From Bryoerythrophyllum caledonicum (lineage: Eukaryota; Streptophyta; Bryopsida; Pottiales; Pottiaceae): a stretch of DNA of 64,000 bases. Below are positions 11,436 to 22,983 of this stretch, one piece after another; the stretch's first letter is position 1; each line of letters starts with the position of its first letter. The stretch covers positions 33,220,199 to 33,284,198 of the forward strand of contig OZ020516.1 of NCBI GenBank assembly GCA_963971425.1, written 5' to 3'. A program made the translations under genes and the position numbers. A model generated the notes under the pieces. That model saw only the letters and a program-made list of their open reading frames with translations, had not been told where the DNA came from and did not search any database.

Positions 11436-11876
11436 GTGGTGTTGTCTAAAGTACTATCTATTTTAAATGTCGTTGATACAATGTACATTTGCGTACTTCA
11501 TCATCATATTAGAAAAATCAAGTGAATTTAGTAGGGAGAAATTGAATGATGCACGTCCGTGCACCCTTTTCAACCCTAAACTTGTTCACCCACAAATTTT
11601 GTTCATCTATAACTCTATACATCCATAATAATTTTCATCCATAAAAATCATCTATTTCTAAATTGGAGAGAGCAGTTTGGCCATCAAAGAAGGTGCAAAA
11701 TCTAACCTTATATTTGAGCAATGACCGGAAGTTCAGTCCAGTAGGAGGCCATGTAGAACTTTACTGTCATTGAAGACATTTTGCAGTCCATGGTTATAGG
11801 ATTAAAAAAAGTTCTATTAATAGTGAAAAATTTGGGAATATACTCAGAATCAATATATTCCGTACTAAAAAAAGGC
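11436..11876. other. Non-coding stretch inside the partial MULE
   Basis: No gene supported; AT-rich, running up to the heptamer array at the element's end. Confidence 0.35.
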
Positions 11877-11930
11877 TCACTGCTCATGGCTCATTGCTCA
11901 CCGCTCACCGCTCACATTCTAGCATCGTTG
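11877..11930. mobile_element. Right terminus of a second, partial MULE (heptamer array)
   Basis: About six units of GCTCACC/GCTCATG/GCTCATT-type heptamers end in CACATTCTAGCATCGTTG. Read inward on the other strand this gives GATGCTAGAATGTGAGCGGTG, which resembles the termini of the 12692-28859 element (GCTATCTTG followed by GAGC.GTGAGCGG). LINE homology begins immediately after, at 11931, which fixes the end of the element. Its left end is not visible in the window. Confidence 0.65.
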
Positions 11931-12691
11931 AAAAGTGGACCAGTAACAACAACATAGACAATGAACTCTCTACAAATTTCTGGAAAAACCCTATCATCAC
12001 CGATTCACAAATAACATGCCTCATCAAATTCCGTACTGGACAATACATGGGAAATGCCCGAAAACAACTCTTCTTTGGAATAGAAAGATTCCCATCCATA
12101 ACATGCCCAATATGCACTTCCACGGATCCCGACACATGGCTACATGTGCTTCTTAAATGTCACAACCACCACATACATGCCCTAATTGTCAAAAGACATA
12201 ACAAAGTCGTAAATATGGGAAATATGTAAATTAATCACCTCCCATAACATATTGAGATGTTTTATCCTCATGAATGTCGGCACCTTTAACAACAACCCAC
12301 AAGAAAATACAGTGCCACCATGGCTACTTCCATGTACATGTGTAACTCAAAGATGCCACTGCAATGCTAGACTCAAACCGGACATACTATGCGTTAGAGG
12401 CCAACCATACAATGACCCCCCACCCGACCACGAAAATCAAAACTACCTCATTCAATTCATCGAATTTACATACTGTAATGACAGATTCTCCCTAGAAACA
12501 ATCGAAAACAAAATCAACAAATATCAACCCCTTATTGATGACATCACTGCCCTTGGATGGAAAGTGGAGCCTCTTATTGTCATCACAGCTGGCGCTTGTG
12601 CCACAACCTTTATCCCATATATAAAAAACCTAGAAGATACCTTCAAAATTCCTATCGATACAATTACAATTACTTTCAAAAATATAAACAT
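11931..12691 (+). pseudogene. LINE copy A, ORF2 C-terminal part (5' half of a split copy)
   Basis: Encodes the same C-terminal region as 53940-54686: NELSTNFWKNPII, the zinc-finger-like CPICTSTDPDTWLHVLLKC, and the restriction-endonuclease-like block KPDILCV...IQFIEFTYCNDR...KYQPLIDDI...PLIVIT. A frame change near 12225-12250 separates the two halves. The LINE is cut at 12691 by the large MULE and resumes at 28870; across the join the sequence aligns without a gap to the corresponding stretch at 54684-54722. The 5' side is cut by the MULE terminus at 11930. Confidence 0.85.
12682..12691. repeat. 10-bp target-site duplication, left copy (ATATAAACAT)
   Basis: Identical to 28860-28869. It directly flanks the first GG of the element's left TIR. 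MULEs typically duplicate 8-11 bp. Confidence 0.9.
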
Positions 12692-12790
12692 GGACGAAGC
12701 TATCTTGTGTGCGGTGAGGCATGAGCGGTGAGCGGTGCGGCGTGAGCGGTGAGTCGTAAGCGGTGAACAATAAGCGGTAAGAAAAAAGTT
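12692..12790. repeat. Left terminal inverted repeat with TGAGCGG heptamer array
   Basis: GCTATCTTG is followed by about nine units near TGAGCGG (12708-12778), then GGTAAGAAAAAAG and GGTAAAAAGTTTTT. The same order (GCTATCTTG, heptamers, GCGGTAAGGGG, TAAAAACTTT) is read inward from the right end. The left array is roughly twice as long as the right. Confidence 0.85.
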
Positions 12791-12859
12791 GGTAAAAAGT
12801 TTTTGAAAATTGTCACTTTTTTACTATATGAAAGTAACTTTTTTACTATATGATAGTAT

Positions 12860-15800
12860 TCAGAGTACAGGAACTGAAATTATGTTACCAAACATAATCT
12901 GAAATAAGGATTCGAAGACGGCCTAATGACCGAAGAAAGAGCACAACAATTTCACGTAAATGACCGTGGACCTGTAACATGGTTTAGGGTCCTTTAAAAA
13001 GTGTTTAGGAGCCATATCTGAACGACGATCCGAGACGACCATTGTCGTACCACGAATTTCAAAATTTTGTTAATTAGTTAGTTAGGGATCTTAAATATGA
13101 CTTGTTTGATAGATACAAAAGTTAGTCCTAGACTAGTATTAACCTTTAAGATAGATTAGAGTTAAGAAAGTTGGAAGGTATTTCAAAAACCTTAGAGTGG
13201 ATAAAAAGTAGTCTAGGACCCGATCCTAGCTAGAGCAGAATAAGGAGCCCGGGAGGGGAAAACTCGAAGCTCAATAGTTGGAGCGGAGTGCAAGGAGCCC
13301 GGAGAAAAACAACCTGAAGCTCAACAGCTGGAGTAGAGTATGAGGAGCTCGGAGGGAAAGAACCCGGAGATAACAACTGAAGCCTGAAGGAAACTTCTAC
13401 GGCCCAAGCCCGGACTTCTTATAGAGTTGCAACCTCAAAAGTGAACAACACCAGCCAAGCCCGGAGGTCGACATCAACACAAGAGCGGAGGCCAGCATCA
13501 ACGGAGCCTGGAGGCCAACACCAGTAGAGCCGGAGGCCAGCATCAACGGAGCTCGGAGGCGAGCACCAACGGAGCCTGGAGGTTGACATCAACACGAACC
13601 CGGAGGCCAGCACCAGCGAAGCGCGAGGAGGAAGTCCGAGCAGTCAACCCAAGCAGGAAGCTGCTCACGAGCTCCACCCAAGCTAGAGGCCGATACAAGA
13701 ACAAACAGCGGAGCGTGAGGAGGAGGTCCGAGCAGGCAACTCAAGCAGGAAGCTGTTCACGAGCTCCACCCAAGTTAGAGGCCGGGACAAGAACAAGCAG
13801 TGGAACGCGAGGAGGAGATCCGATCAGGCAGCCCAAGCACCGGAACACGAGGAAGGAGGAGATCCGAGCAGGCAGCCCAAGCACCAGAGCTCGAGGATCA
13901 CCGCGGAGCAGGCTAGGAGCAGGACTTTAAGGGAGAGGAAGAACCCCGTAAGGACGACGGCGAGGAACATGAGCAAGCAGGCGGGAGGAAGCTGGCCCGG
14001 AAATCTGGCCCGGAAATCTGGCCCGGAACACTGGTCCTGAAATCTGGCCCGGAAAACTGTCCCGGGAGTCCCGAACCTTGGGAGAGGCATAACTCCCTCA
14101 ATACTTGTCCAAATGGGGCAAGTGATGAGTCTATCGGCATCTACGCGACGAGGAGATATCAATCAAGTGGTCGATCGTCCCGTTTGGATACGGGAAGAGG
14201 AAGATACACGGCCCGGAAGGCTGGCCCGGAAAGTTGGCCCGGAAGGCTGGCCCGGAAAACTGTCCCGGGAGTCCCGAACCTTGGGAGAACCATAACTCCC
14301 TTGATACTTGTCCAAATGGGATGAGTGAGGAGTCTATCGGCATCTACGCAACGAGAAGATGTCAATTAAGTGGTCGATCGTCCCGTTCGGATGCGAAACA
14401 GGGAAGATATGCTGCCTAGAAGGTTCAGCTCGGATGTGAGCTCGGAAGGGAGCTCGGATAGGCAAAGGAGGACGACCACCACCGCCACGGCTAGGAAGGC
14501 AAGCCCGGACCGGGAAGGAGAGAACGAGACCGGACCAGGAAGGAGAGGAGGTCCGGGCTAGCCCGGACTCTTAGCGACCAAGACGAGGAGCTCCATTGCT
14601 GGAGAAGAGGTCCGGGCGAGCCCGGACTCGTGGGGATCAAGACGAAGAGCACTTGCGACGGCAGCGCCCACCCCGACTTCAAGCCGGAGTTCCAAGAAGC
14701 GCAAGAGGAGGGATGAGCGGAAGAGACTCGAGGATCTGGCCCGGAAGTAGGCCATGATCTTGGTTTGTAGGTCACTGTTCAGTCCGGGATTTGGCCCCCG
14801 GTTGACTTTGGTTTTGACTTGGTTTTGCCTTGGGTTTTGTGTAATAAGTTACCACTGACGGTGCACGTCGTGTGTAGTGGCAGCACCGCCGCCAAGAGTA
14901 GTTATTGTCACCGTTTTTAGTTAGAAGGTATCGTTTGAGTTTGGACTCTTGTGTGAGTCCTTCGCAGTATAAGAGAGGAGTCTCGTGGCCCCTCTCTTCA
15001 CTGCTTGATGTGTGTATTTGCTTTCAGAGTTAATTCTAAACCTACGCTCTGAGAAGACCTTCGAAGGTTGGAGAGCTCGGATTGCATATATGACTGTGAG
15101 TGCCATTTCAAGTAGTCCACTCCTCAAGTCTATACTAACTATCTAATCATCGTTTCCTTGTTCCATCAAGTAGATTAGTCCGGGTGGATGGGAATAACAG
15201 GTGAGGTGAGAGGATAGTTAGTAGGGGCGTGACTCTAACTCTAAACCGTTACACTTGTTTCCTTGTTCCATCAAGTAGAATAGTTGGGGTGGATGGGAAT
15301 AACAGGTGAGATTGTACGTGTCTAGGGAAGGACGAGGGGGGAGTGACGGATGGATAAGGGTCCCAATGAGTCTTGAGTGACCTTCCGGCGTACCGATTGG
15401 TGTCGGTTGTGAAGACTCGTATCATCCCCTGAACATCTTACCTCCAGCCGCATTGGATGTGGAGGGAGACTGAAAGGAGGACGGATAGTGGGCGGGTAGA
15501 CCCCTTGCTCACTTACATTACGCCACTCACAGTTTCGGAAACACGGGTCTAACACCCCCTCGGGGGGATCTCAGTGATGCCATAACCATCTAAGTGAGTG
15601 AGTAGAGGTAGAAGGAGAGAATGGGAGGAAGAGTCTCGGTTACTTGTGTCAAACACTAAAATCTCTGTGAGTCCTCGGATCAACATCCTTGGTAATACAA
15701 CCCCCCCCCCGTGTGCCGGGTACGCATGTACTCAGGCTGTCCACATTGTGCATAGGTGTTACTATAAGTCTCAGATCTAATCTAAGGTTTGAGTAATAGA

Positions 15801-16200
15801 AGTCTTTACTACCCGTGCGAGGTAGTACGTACAAAGATAGGACGTACAAAGGTAGGAGGTACGAAGGTAGGACGTACGAATGTAGGACGTACGAATGTAG
15901 GACGTACGAATGTAGGACGTACGAATGTACGACCTACGACGTACAAGGAGACAACACGCGTACGAAGAATGGGAATTGGTGTAATTAACACCCAGGCTTT
16001 GTGATCTAAACCCTTATTCCCTCCTTTCTTTTTGATATACCGATTGTATAGTTGACATGGTATAGATTTTTGGCTTGGTGTTAGTCGTTGTAGTTCTCGG
16101 TGACTCTCTGTGGGAACGATTACCTTAAGGGTATCTTTGTGTTAAGATGTGAATACTTGCCATTACGTACTACAACAACCATAAACTACCTGGGGGGTAA
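12860..16200. repeat. GC-rich nested repeat block, perhaps an old LTR-type element remnant
   Basis: No credible gene; frames here are by-products of repeats. Layers seen: a ~57-bp GGAGC(C/T)CGGAG repeat (13230-13400), a ~29-bp GGAGGCCAGCATCAACG repeat (13460-13625), a ~103-bp repeat (13630-13910), a 13-bp GCCCGGAAATCTG run (13990-14060), a ~190-bp duplication (14077-14220 and 14270-14400), a 54-bp duplication (15157-15210 and 15259-15312) and a 15-bp GTAGGACGTACGAAT minisatellite (15835-15945). GGTGACTCTCTGTGGGAACGA near 16099 resembles a retroelement primer site. I infer a long-LTR-type fossil inserted in the MULE, but no paired LTR or target duplication was found. Confidence 0.4.
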
Positions 16201-16305
16201 TGTCGGATACCAAAAAGAATGAGGTCTAGGATTTGATTCCTTGCTGTAAAATCTTTACGAGATAGCCGGTAGTAGGCAATTGCAGCAACGACTCCGACCC
16301 CGGGG

Positions 16306-16470
16306 AAAAATAAAGTGAAAAAAAAACAAAAGAAAGAAAAAAAAACTTGAGAAAAAAAAATCCTGAGGAAAAAAAAGTGAGAAAAAAGTGACAAAAAAGA
16401 GAAAAATAAAGTGAAAAAAAAGGAAAAAAAGTGAAGATAGAAAAAGTGAGAATTTTTTTTGTCAAAAAAA
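16306..16470. repeat. A-rich low-complexity tract (GTGAAAAAAA-like)
   Basis: Repeated GTGA/GAGA followed by A-runs on the + strand; no coding meaning. It lies just past the 3' end of the - strand transposase gene. Confidence 0.8.
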
Positions 16471-18235
16471 CATTGAGCGATTCAAGAACAGTTCAAATTC
16501 TTGCCAATACAGCGGTGGCCTTGTAGTCTCACTGTCTCTTACATATTATAGAGAATAGGTACAAGGGTTACTTCGTCATATCAAACACTAGGTGCAGCCT
16601 TCTTTCTGAAACAAGACTTCGATAACACACTTAATCTTATTGAAGCTAAAACTAGGGGCGTGCAGAAAGACATCCACCTCACGGTCTAGCTCACAAACAA
16701 TGGTGAAATTAAAATAAAGGTGTTTGCAGTAACACCACTGAGGACGTCTGCCAAGAGACTTCCTCGACATCTCTTTGAAAGAAAGGCACTCACAACTAGG
16801 AAATTGACTGATAGAGAGCATGTAGTTTGGAACCTTAGTTATGGATTTGGACTCGAACGAGAGAATGCAGCCAAAGGTAGGGTCAAAGAACATAAGAAGG
16901 TTACTGACTTTTCCAAGAACAGAATGCGCAGATGCGCAGGTGTTCCGATGTCTCGTGGTTGGGGCCTTTGGATTCCGACGAATGTTCTTGCCAAATCTTC
17001 GCTTCGGATGCTCATCTGAGTTCACTGGAGTTGGAACAGATTTCAAATCAAACAATGCACCATCCTGGGAGAACAACTTCCGGGGAGAGAGCATTACCCG
17101 CTCGGCGAGTCAAAAACCGGCATTTCCAAGACATAGAATCTCGGCCTTCGTAAGGGACGTGCCAGCTTTCACCGGCCAAACATCAGGGACCGTTGGCTTA
17201 GAAATAACCCAGTCCCTCTTTGAACCCATCACACAACAATGGATGTCATCGTCACAAAAGGAAAAATGCATCCTTTCAAGCCTTGTCTTCTTATGGTTCT
17301 TCATCATGCCACTGTAGGTCGGTGTGGCAGTACTCTTGTTGTTCTGCACAATTCGAGCAGTACACTTCTTCTTTGTACCAGCCTCTTGTGCAAAACGTGC
17401 TTTCACTGATGTCCTAGGTAGCCTTGCAGTATGCCATTTGCTTTTGTCGCAGACAGTCTCCAAAACATCCATAATATGGGTTACCCCTGTTGAAGTTCAT
17501 GTTCATGGGAGACTAACGAGGTTGGCTGGAGCTTCCCCTACTGGTGAATACACACACTCGTCAGTAGTAAGGTCCACAGTAATTCGTGAAGACGCCCTTG
17601 TCGTCACCCTGGGACGTGAAACACTGATTTTGTCTGGACGATGTGAATCGAACTCCGATCCTGGAGGAAGGTCAGGCCTCCGTTTCAGGGGGAGGAAGAC
17701 TTCCTCTCCTTCCAAATGCGGAGGGCGAGTGCAAAACTCAGCAACTCCAGGCATATTACAGAAAGCCTCATGAAGTGCTTTGGAGTTCCCCGAACGTTGA
17801 GCAATGCGTTGAGCAGAACGAAGTTGAAGCTCTTCCTTCCCAGGCCCTTGCCCTCCTCGCTCACCTTTCGAGAATTGATAGCAAGCCACAACTTGCATGA
17901 ATGCACAAACCATGTCATCAATAGTCGCAACGTATAAATCATTACCACGCTTTCCCAACTGCTGCAACCACTTATTGTGGACAGTCTCCGTTAAATTGCA
18001 AGATGGCATTTCAGCCAATTTAGAATCTGTAAGTTCCTGCAGACCTCAATCAAGAATACTTGAGAGAGGAACTTGTAAAAAAAGAAGCATAAAATGGGGA
18101 TTGCGACCAATCCACAAGAGCAAGACAAGGAAGCTAGACAGCGTACAAAGAAGTTCATCCAAAATTCAAGGTCGATCTTCAGGAAAATGAAGAATTAGTA
18201 AGGCCATTTCAAAGAAAAAAGTACAACTTCAGGAA

Positions 18236-18257
18236 GGTGTGCCGGCAACGGCACACC
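18236..18257. repeat. 22-bp palindrome, spacer GCAA
   Basis: Perfect 9-bp arms GGTGTGCCG and CGGCACACC around GCAA. It lies in the intron region of the transposase gene. Confidence 0.95.
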
Positions 18258-18576
18258 CATTTTCCAAGCTAGAAGACACGGGCTGGCTGGTTAAAAAAAT
18301 AGGAAACAAGAATCTGGAGTCAAGGGGAAATTGTAAGTCTATTAAAAATTGCTGTGATGAGTGAAAAAAATCACCAAAAGAAGGGACAGAAGACAGCGCA
18401 TCAATTGTGAAGGACTCCAAACTAACGCAATGCACTTGCATAATTTGTTCTGCCGCTAGAGGCAGAGAACAATGTTGGGCTCACATCAAGCGGTGTAATC
18501 AGTCAAGACAGGCGTGACTTTATAGGCGGATAAGTTTGCATGAAACCAGTAAAAGGCTTATGTAGCACAGCAAGTA

Positions 18577-18665
18577 GGTATGCCGTTGGCGGCACACCCC
18601 AAACAAGTGGTACAGGATTCACTATCAAGGTCAACACAGCAAGGGTGTGCCGCTAACGGCACACC
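18577..18665. repeat. Two 22-bp palindromes, spacers TTGG and CTAA
   Basis: 18577-18598 has arms GGTATGCCG/CGGCACACC (one arm mismatch) around TTGG. 18644-18665 has perfect arms around CTAA. Both lie in the long transposase intron (about 18796-18037). Confidence 0.95.
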
Positions 18666-20911
18666 TTCTTAGACAACAAGATCCAGAGTGCCGTTACAAT
18701 GGTGCCCAAATATGTCAATAACTGGATATTAAATTAAAATGAATTCAGCGATTATATAATCAATGTGGCATGAATGAAGAAAGAACATACCGATACCACA
18801 AACCCACCCCATTGTCGATATCGAAAATGCCAGAAGGCTAGCCATAAATCAAGACGTACGGCACCAGCATCAGATGTTGCACCCGACGATAACCACCACG
18901 CGTTGATCGCCAAGTACTTAGCTTTGGCTTCCTCCATTGTCTTTGCATCTTTGTATAGCTTGCAAAGCTGACGATGTTGCTCTTGAAGGTCGGTTCTTAT
19001 GTCAGCCTTCGTATGCTTCTCCAAGGATTGAGTCCAGTGAAAAAGGCACGTTCTCTCCCGATTGTCCATCGGGACTGACGCATCACCGCTCCCGTAAAGA
19101 ATGTGGACTGCATTCCAGTTGGCATGTACACTATCAACCATGAATCCTTTGAATGAAACTGTCGGAACATTGTGTCGTGCAGCAACTGCATTCAAGTTCT
19201 TCCAAAACACTAGCTGAGCTTTGACGTCCTCGGATTGCATGTCACATACGGCAATCGTCATCACACGGCAGTAGGTTGAATCATACACATGACAACCCAT
19301 CGTGGTCAACCCCTTAACTCGTTTGACATGGTCAAACATGATCCAGGAATCTTCAAGGTCTCTTCTAGGTTGCATTCGCTTCACAAGATCTACGCCACTG
19401 CTAGGACCAACTTCTGCCATCTTGAAGACGAACACCTTGTCCAAATCGGCGCCTTGCCCTGGAAATCTATTCTCCTGAATAAAAGCCCAGTTGCTTGATT
19501 CCCGAAGTTTAGTGATGCTATCCATTACACCAAAGCGTCGCAAATATCTAAAATTTGTAACCTCGTTTCGGATAGTAGGAGACGTCATTTGCTTAAATTT
19601 CTCTAGGACCGGAATTAGTTCGTCTAAGACTAGAGGCTTCTGTGAAACTTCCTCTGGACACAGCAGTAGCTCACCGAGAAACTCTTTACTTGCTTCTAAA
19701 ATAATGGCAGAGTTTGTAGCAGATGGGGTACGCTCCACTTGCTCAGAAATCAAAGTCTTCAGCTTTGTGGATGAATCTCGACAGTTGCCTAATTTTACCG
19801 GATGCTCATGAGTTCCAATATGGACACATAAACGGGACATGGTGTCCTTCCCCAACACATAGTAAATTTTTGCAGGGCAGGTTTCTAAGCAGATTGGCTA
19901 AACTCGGCAAAGTTTGCAGACAAGTGTCGAACCAGCTGGAGAAGCCCCACCGACCCCGAAAATTGATGAGGACGTGCCCTCCCATTCGGTCTCATTAACG
20001 TTTGACACTCTATTTTTCCGCTCTAAGTATTCGCATTGAGGATTGAGACATTGCAAGTGTCCCAAACAAGAAGATGTCCGAAAGGTGAGGTTAGAATCAT
20101 TCGCAATGTGAGTGGTCACGGTTCTTGTCCAAGTATGTCCGTCATGTTTCTTATCCATACCCAAGAGCGACCCAGCTTGTGATGAAGTAATTCCCTTCCC
20201 AAGGGGTGGAAGCTCGAAGAGAACATCTCCATTGAAAGCTGCTGGAAGGAAGTCAACCTTCTCAACTCTAATGGTATCAAAATCTATCTTTGTTAAAACA
20301 AATTTTGATCTAGATCGAGAACGAAGATTACGTAGACAGTTGATAGTACTAGAAGATTGGACGGGAATAGGAATCACAGTGGGTTTGGGTCTTGGAGGTA
20401 GAGAGGAAGTGGCAGCCGTTGCCGGAGGCATGGCCGGAAGTGACGATTTCCTCTCGAATTCAGAGGGACTAAAATCGAGACTGCAACTGTCGGAGTCATC
20501 GCTAAAGATGTGAATCGAGTTCTCTACCGGTTCTATTTTCACTTTCTGCATCAAAGGTGTCACCTGGATTGTAGTGGTAGACAATTTAGGTGTTAAGGAA
20601 ATTGAAGGGGAATCGTCAGGAACCTCCCTAGGTCCATACACTCTGTACTTTCCACACTGAAGTGGCCAGACTACGACGTTGTTTTGATTACAAGATGACT
20701 GAACTATAGTGTGTGTGAGCTCTCCGGTAATCTCGTCAAATTCCTCTTTCTCAACATTCAAGGACCCCTCAATGATATGGAAATGCTGGCTTAAGTGAAG
20801 AGAACTAACAGTCGCTATTCCCTCAGAGTCACTAGTGAAACAGATCGGGACGCATGCACTATCTCTACGGATAACGACGGATCCCACCTCATGATCCGCC
20901 AACGAAGCCAT

Positions 20912-22190
20912 TCTATGTAAACAACAAAGCTGCAAATGAAAAGAATCAGGACGGAACAAGGGGTCCTCGTTGTATTAGCTTGGAGGTGAAGCATGGCATG
21001 GTCATATCCTCATGTGTTCAAAATTAATGCATTTGCTAGAAGTACGGTGGTTTGTGCCAAAACATATCTCTTGCTGTCAAGACCGGATTCATGTGCACCA
21101 AATTAAATGGTGGAGATGAGTAGCTGATGTCATTGTGATAAATTGGAGTCTAGTTAAATTAGGAATTCTGATTTAAGGTCATTCCAAATCAGAGGATATG
21201 AGAAGTACGCTCAACAGAATTGAATTATATTGAGACCGAAGTGGTTTGGTACACTACATTTGTGATAGTGGATTTTATAATGAATATGACGGTGTCATCT
21301 AAAATATGGGGGCACTACAATGGAGTGTATCTGGAGGTTAGATCACATGAAGGTGAATTGAATGAAATTCAAAATGGCTATGCCTGCTCAATGCATTTAT
21401 GCTGGCTGGAGCTGGTGCTTGCAAGGTGGGGCACAAAGTAATGAGCAGCACTATTAATCCAAGGTTTTAAGAGAATCTTCCAGGAATGATAAAGCTTATG
21501 TCTTTTCAAGCAAGGCACAATATCTGAATCCATTCCACATAGACTAACGAGGTTAATCTTTGCCAATGAGCCTCTTGCTATTATGAAAAGACGAAAGCAG
21601 AAGCTCTATTTTAGTGATCGGAAAATTTTGATGAGAAGTAGAGGAGTGAGAGGAATTGCGATGGGAAAGCCCAAGGATTCTTTCTCTGAAACTTCAAAGA
21701 AATTAGAGTTTGATGGAGTTCAGAGTGGTGTTGATAGGGAGAGAAGGACTGGGCTAACTGTAATTTCAGAATGTTTCGATGGGAGCCGTCATTTCCCGGA
21801 ATCAGAAAATCAACTTGCAGATGCTGAAATGAGTGAGGGGACCCAATTTAAACCGGAAGTGAGGGAAATGACAGCTTACTCAGGTACTTGAGAGGATTGG
21901 CCATAATGGTTTTTGTGAGCGAACTTCGTGATGGACATGTGATTAGAGATTGCTTATATGTGTGACTTGAGTTTATGTTAAAGGTGAACTTCGTTGAGAG
22001 CGAGTTTGCGAATAGAGCGCGATTAGTGTTATTTCGTCTGAAGTAGATTATCTCGCTACAAACTCCGTCATTCTCTATGCTGGACGTCCAAGGATTGGTA
22101 AAACTTTTGTGCGTGAACGTATATTGATATTATGGCGACTAACCTAATTCCAGAAATAGTTTTATGGACATCGGGCTTAGAAGAACGCCG
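20912..22190. promoter_or_regulatory. Divergent intergenic region between transposase and methyltransferase genes
   Basis: The two genes read away from this ~1.3-kb stretch, so it should hold both promoters. No TATA box can be assigned with confidence. The frame at 21583-21891 has no recognised family and is probably chance or leader sequence. No member of the palindrome family is found here. Confidence 0.4.
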
Positions 22191-22735
22191 CACTAAGTTG
22201 TTGTTTTCGGACCTTGAAAAAGTTGGGGTTGTAGGAGAGAGCGAAGAACGTACGGGAGGAGCTGGCAGATCGTTGAAGATGGACGGCGGGGAGGCGGATT
22301 CGGCGGCGCAATCCACAGGTGATGTTCGCATGTTTTTTGTGTGAGGATTGACTGCCTTAGGGTTTCAATGATATGGCAGCGCGATCCTCGTAGCGTATGA
22401 AAAGAACCGTGATCCACATGTGAAATTCGCTTGTTTTTTATAGAAGGTATGACTACCTTTAGGGATGTGGCAGCACGATCCTTGTTGCGTATGAAAAGAA
22501 CCGCGATCCACTTAAAATGTTCGCATGCTTTTTGTGTGAAGTATGTCTGCCTTAGGGTTTCAGGGATATGTTCGAGCGAACTGCATAGCGTTTGTAGAGA
22601 ACGTGCAGTAAGTAGTTGTTTTCTGACCTGGAAGTTGGAGTTGTAGGAGAGAGGGAAGAGCGTGCAGGAGGGGGCGGCACCTCGTCGAAGATGGACGGCG
22701 GCGAGGCGGTGTCGGCGGTGCGATCTACAGGTGTG
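22190..22735 (+). repeat. Tandem duplication of the methyltransferase first exon and its leader
   Basis: Two copies about 412 bp apart: leader, then ATG GAC GGC GG(G/C) GAG GCG, ending in a CAG|GT donor. Exon 1a is 22279-22318 and exon 1b 22691-22730; both are 40 nt, so both leave the same splice phase. Between them a ~95-bp block (GGCAGC.CGATCC..GT.GCGTATGAAAAGAACCG) is itself repeated near 22374 and 22468. Either copy could splice to the acceptor at 23636. Confidence 0.75.
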
Positions 22736-22830
22736 ATGTTAGCTTTCTATTTATGAGGTATGACTGAGGTAGGGTTTAAGGGGTATGGCAACTCGATCCG
22801 CATAGTGTTTGAAGAGAAGCTTGCGCGGAA

Positions 22831-22915
22831 GGTGTGCCGCAGCCGGCACACCATCCCCAAGTCCCTATCCACATTGACAGGGACTTGGCAGATGGAGTGC
22901 CGGCAGCGGCACACC
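22831..22915. repeat. Compound palindrome: two 22-bp palindromes flanking a hairpin
   Basis: 22831-22852 (spacer CAGC) and 22894-22915 (GGAGTGCCG arm, spacer GCAG) bracket CCAAGTCCCT...AGGGACTTGG. The whole ~95 bp, with outer GGAAGG/CCTTCC, is one large inverted repeat. It lies in intron 1, downstream of exon 1b. Confidence 0.92.
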
Positions 22916-22983
22916 TTCCGGGCAAGCTATTCCAGTTCTTTTAGAAGGCTCGCGGAGGATGTTGGATTGACGCCTGAACAACA

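Larger units (their letters stand above)
16588..20911 (-). pseudogene. MULE transposase with SWIM zinc finger, lightly damaged
   Basis: Start MASLADHEVGS at 20911. The first long exon (20911 to about 18797) has an acidic/Pro-Ser N-terminus, a CLGHLQCLNPQCEYL cysteine cluster, VCKLC...CLETCPAKIYYVLGKDTMSR (a likely zinc-binding, FLYWCH/WRKY-like region), and the MULE DDE core with Asp in CHVYDSTYCRVMTIAVCD, Asp in KGFMVDSVHANWNAV and the CLFHW (C-x2-H) motif. A GT donor follows GGFV; the next clear exon begins at 18036 after CTGCAG. It carries NCxxTETVHNKWLQQ-type sequence and LEGEEVF, then a C-terminal part ending in a SWIM finger (CEC...CYCKHLYF). One frame runs through 18036-16588 broken only by TGA codons (two near 17500, one near 17107); exon 1 has one TAG at 19895-19897. 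It would act in the nucleus to cut and integrate the element. The family resemblance to bryophyte proteins is from memory. Confidence 0.82.

Noticed and set aside
12682-12698. Alternative reading with the MULE starting at GCTATCTTG (12699) and a duplication next to it
   Set aside because: The bases directly beside GCTATC on the two sides (TGGACGAA, ATTCCCCA) do not match as direct repeats, whereas moving out 7 bp gives a perfect 10-bp duplication and a gapless LINE join.
13583-14775. Several 60-115 codon frames in the GC-rich block
   Set aside because: They are by-products of tandem repeats, appear on both strands, and encode repetitive Arg/Pro/Ser-rich strings.
16720-17317. + strand frames of 99 and 158 codons
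   Set aside because: Shadows of the transposase gene on the - strand, whose SWIM motif and homologous fragment at 9993 confirm the - reading.
20112-20513. 133-codon + strand frame
   Set aside because: Shadow of the first transposase exon.
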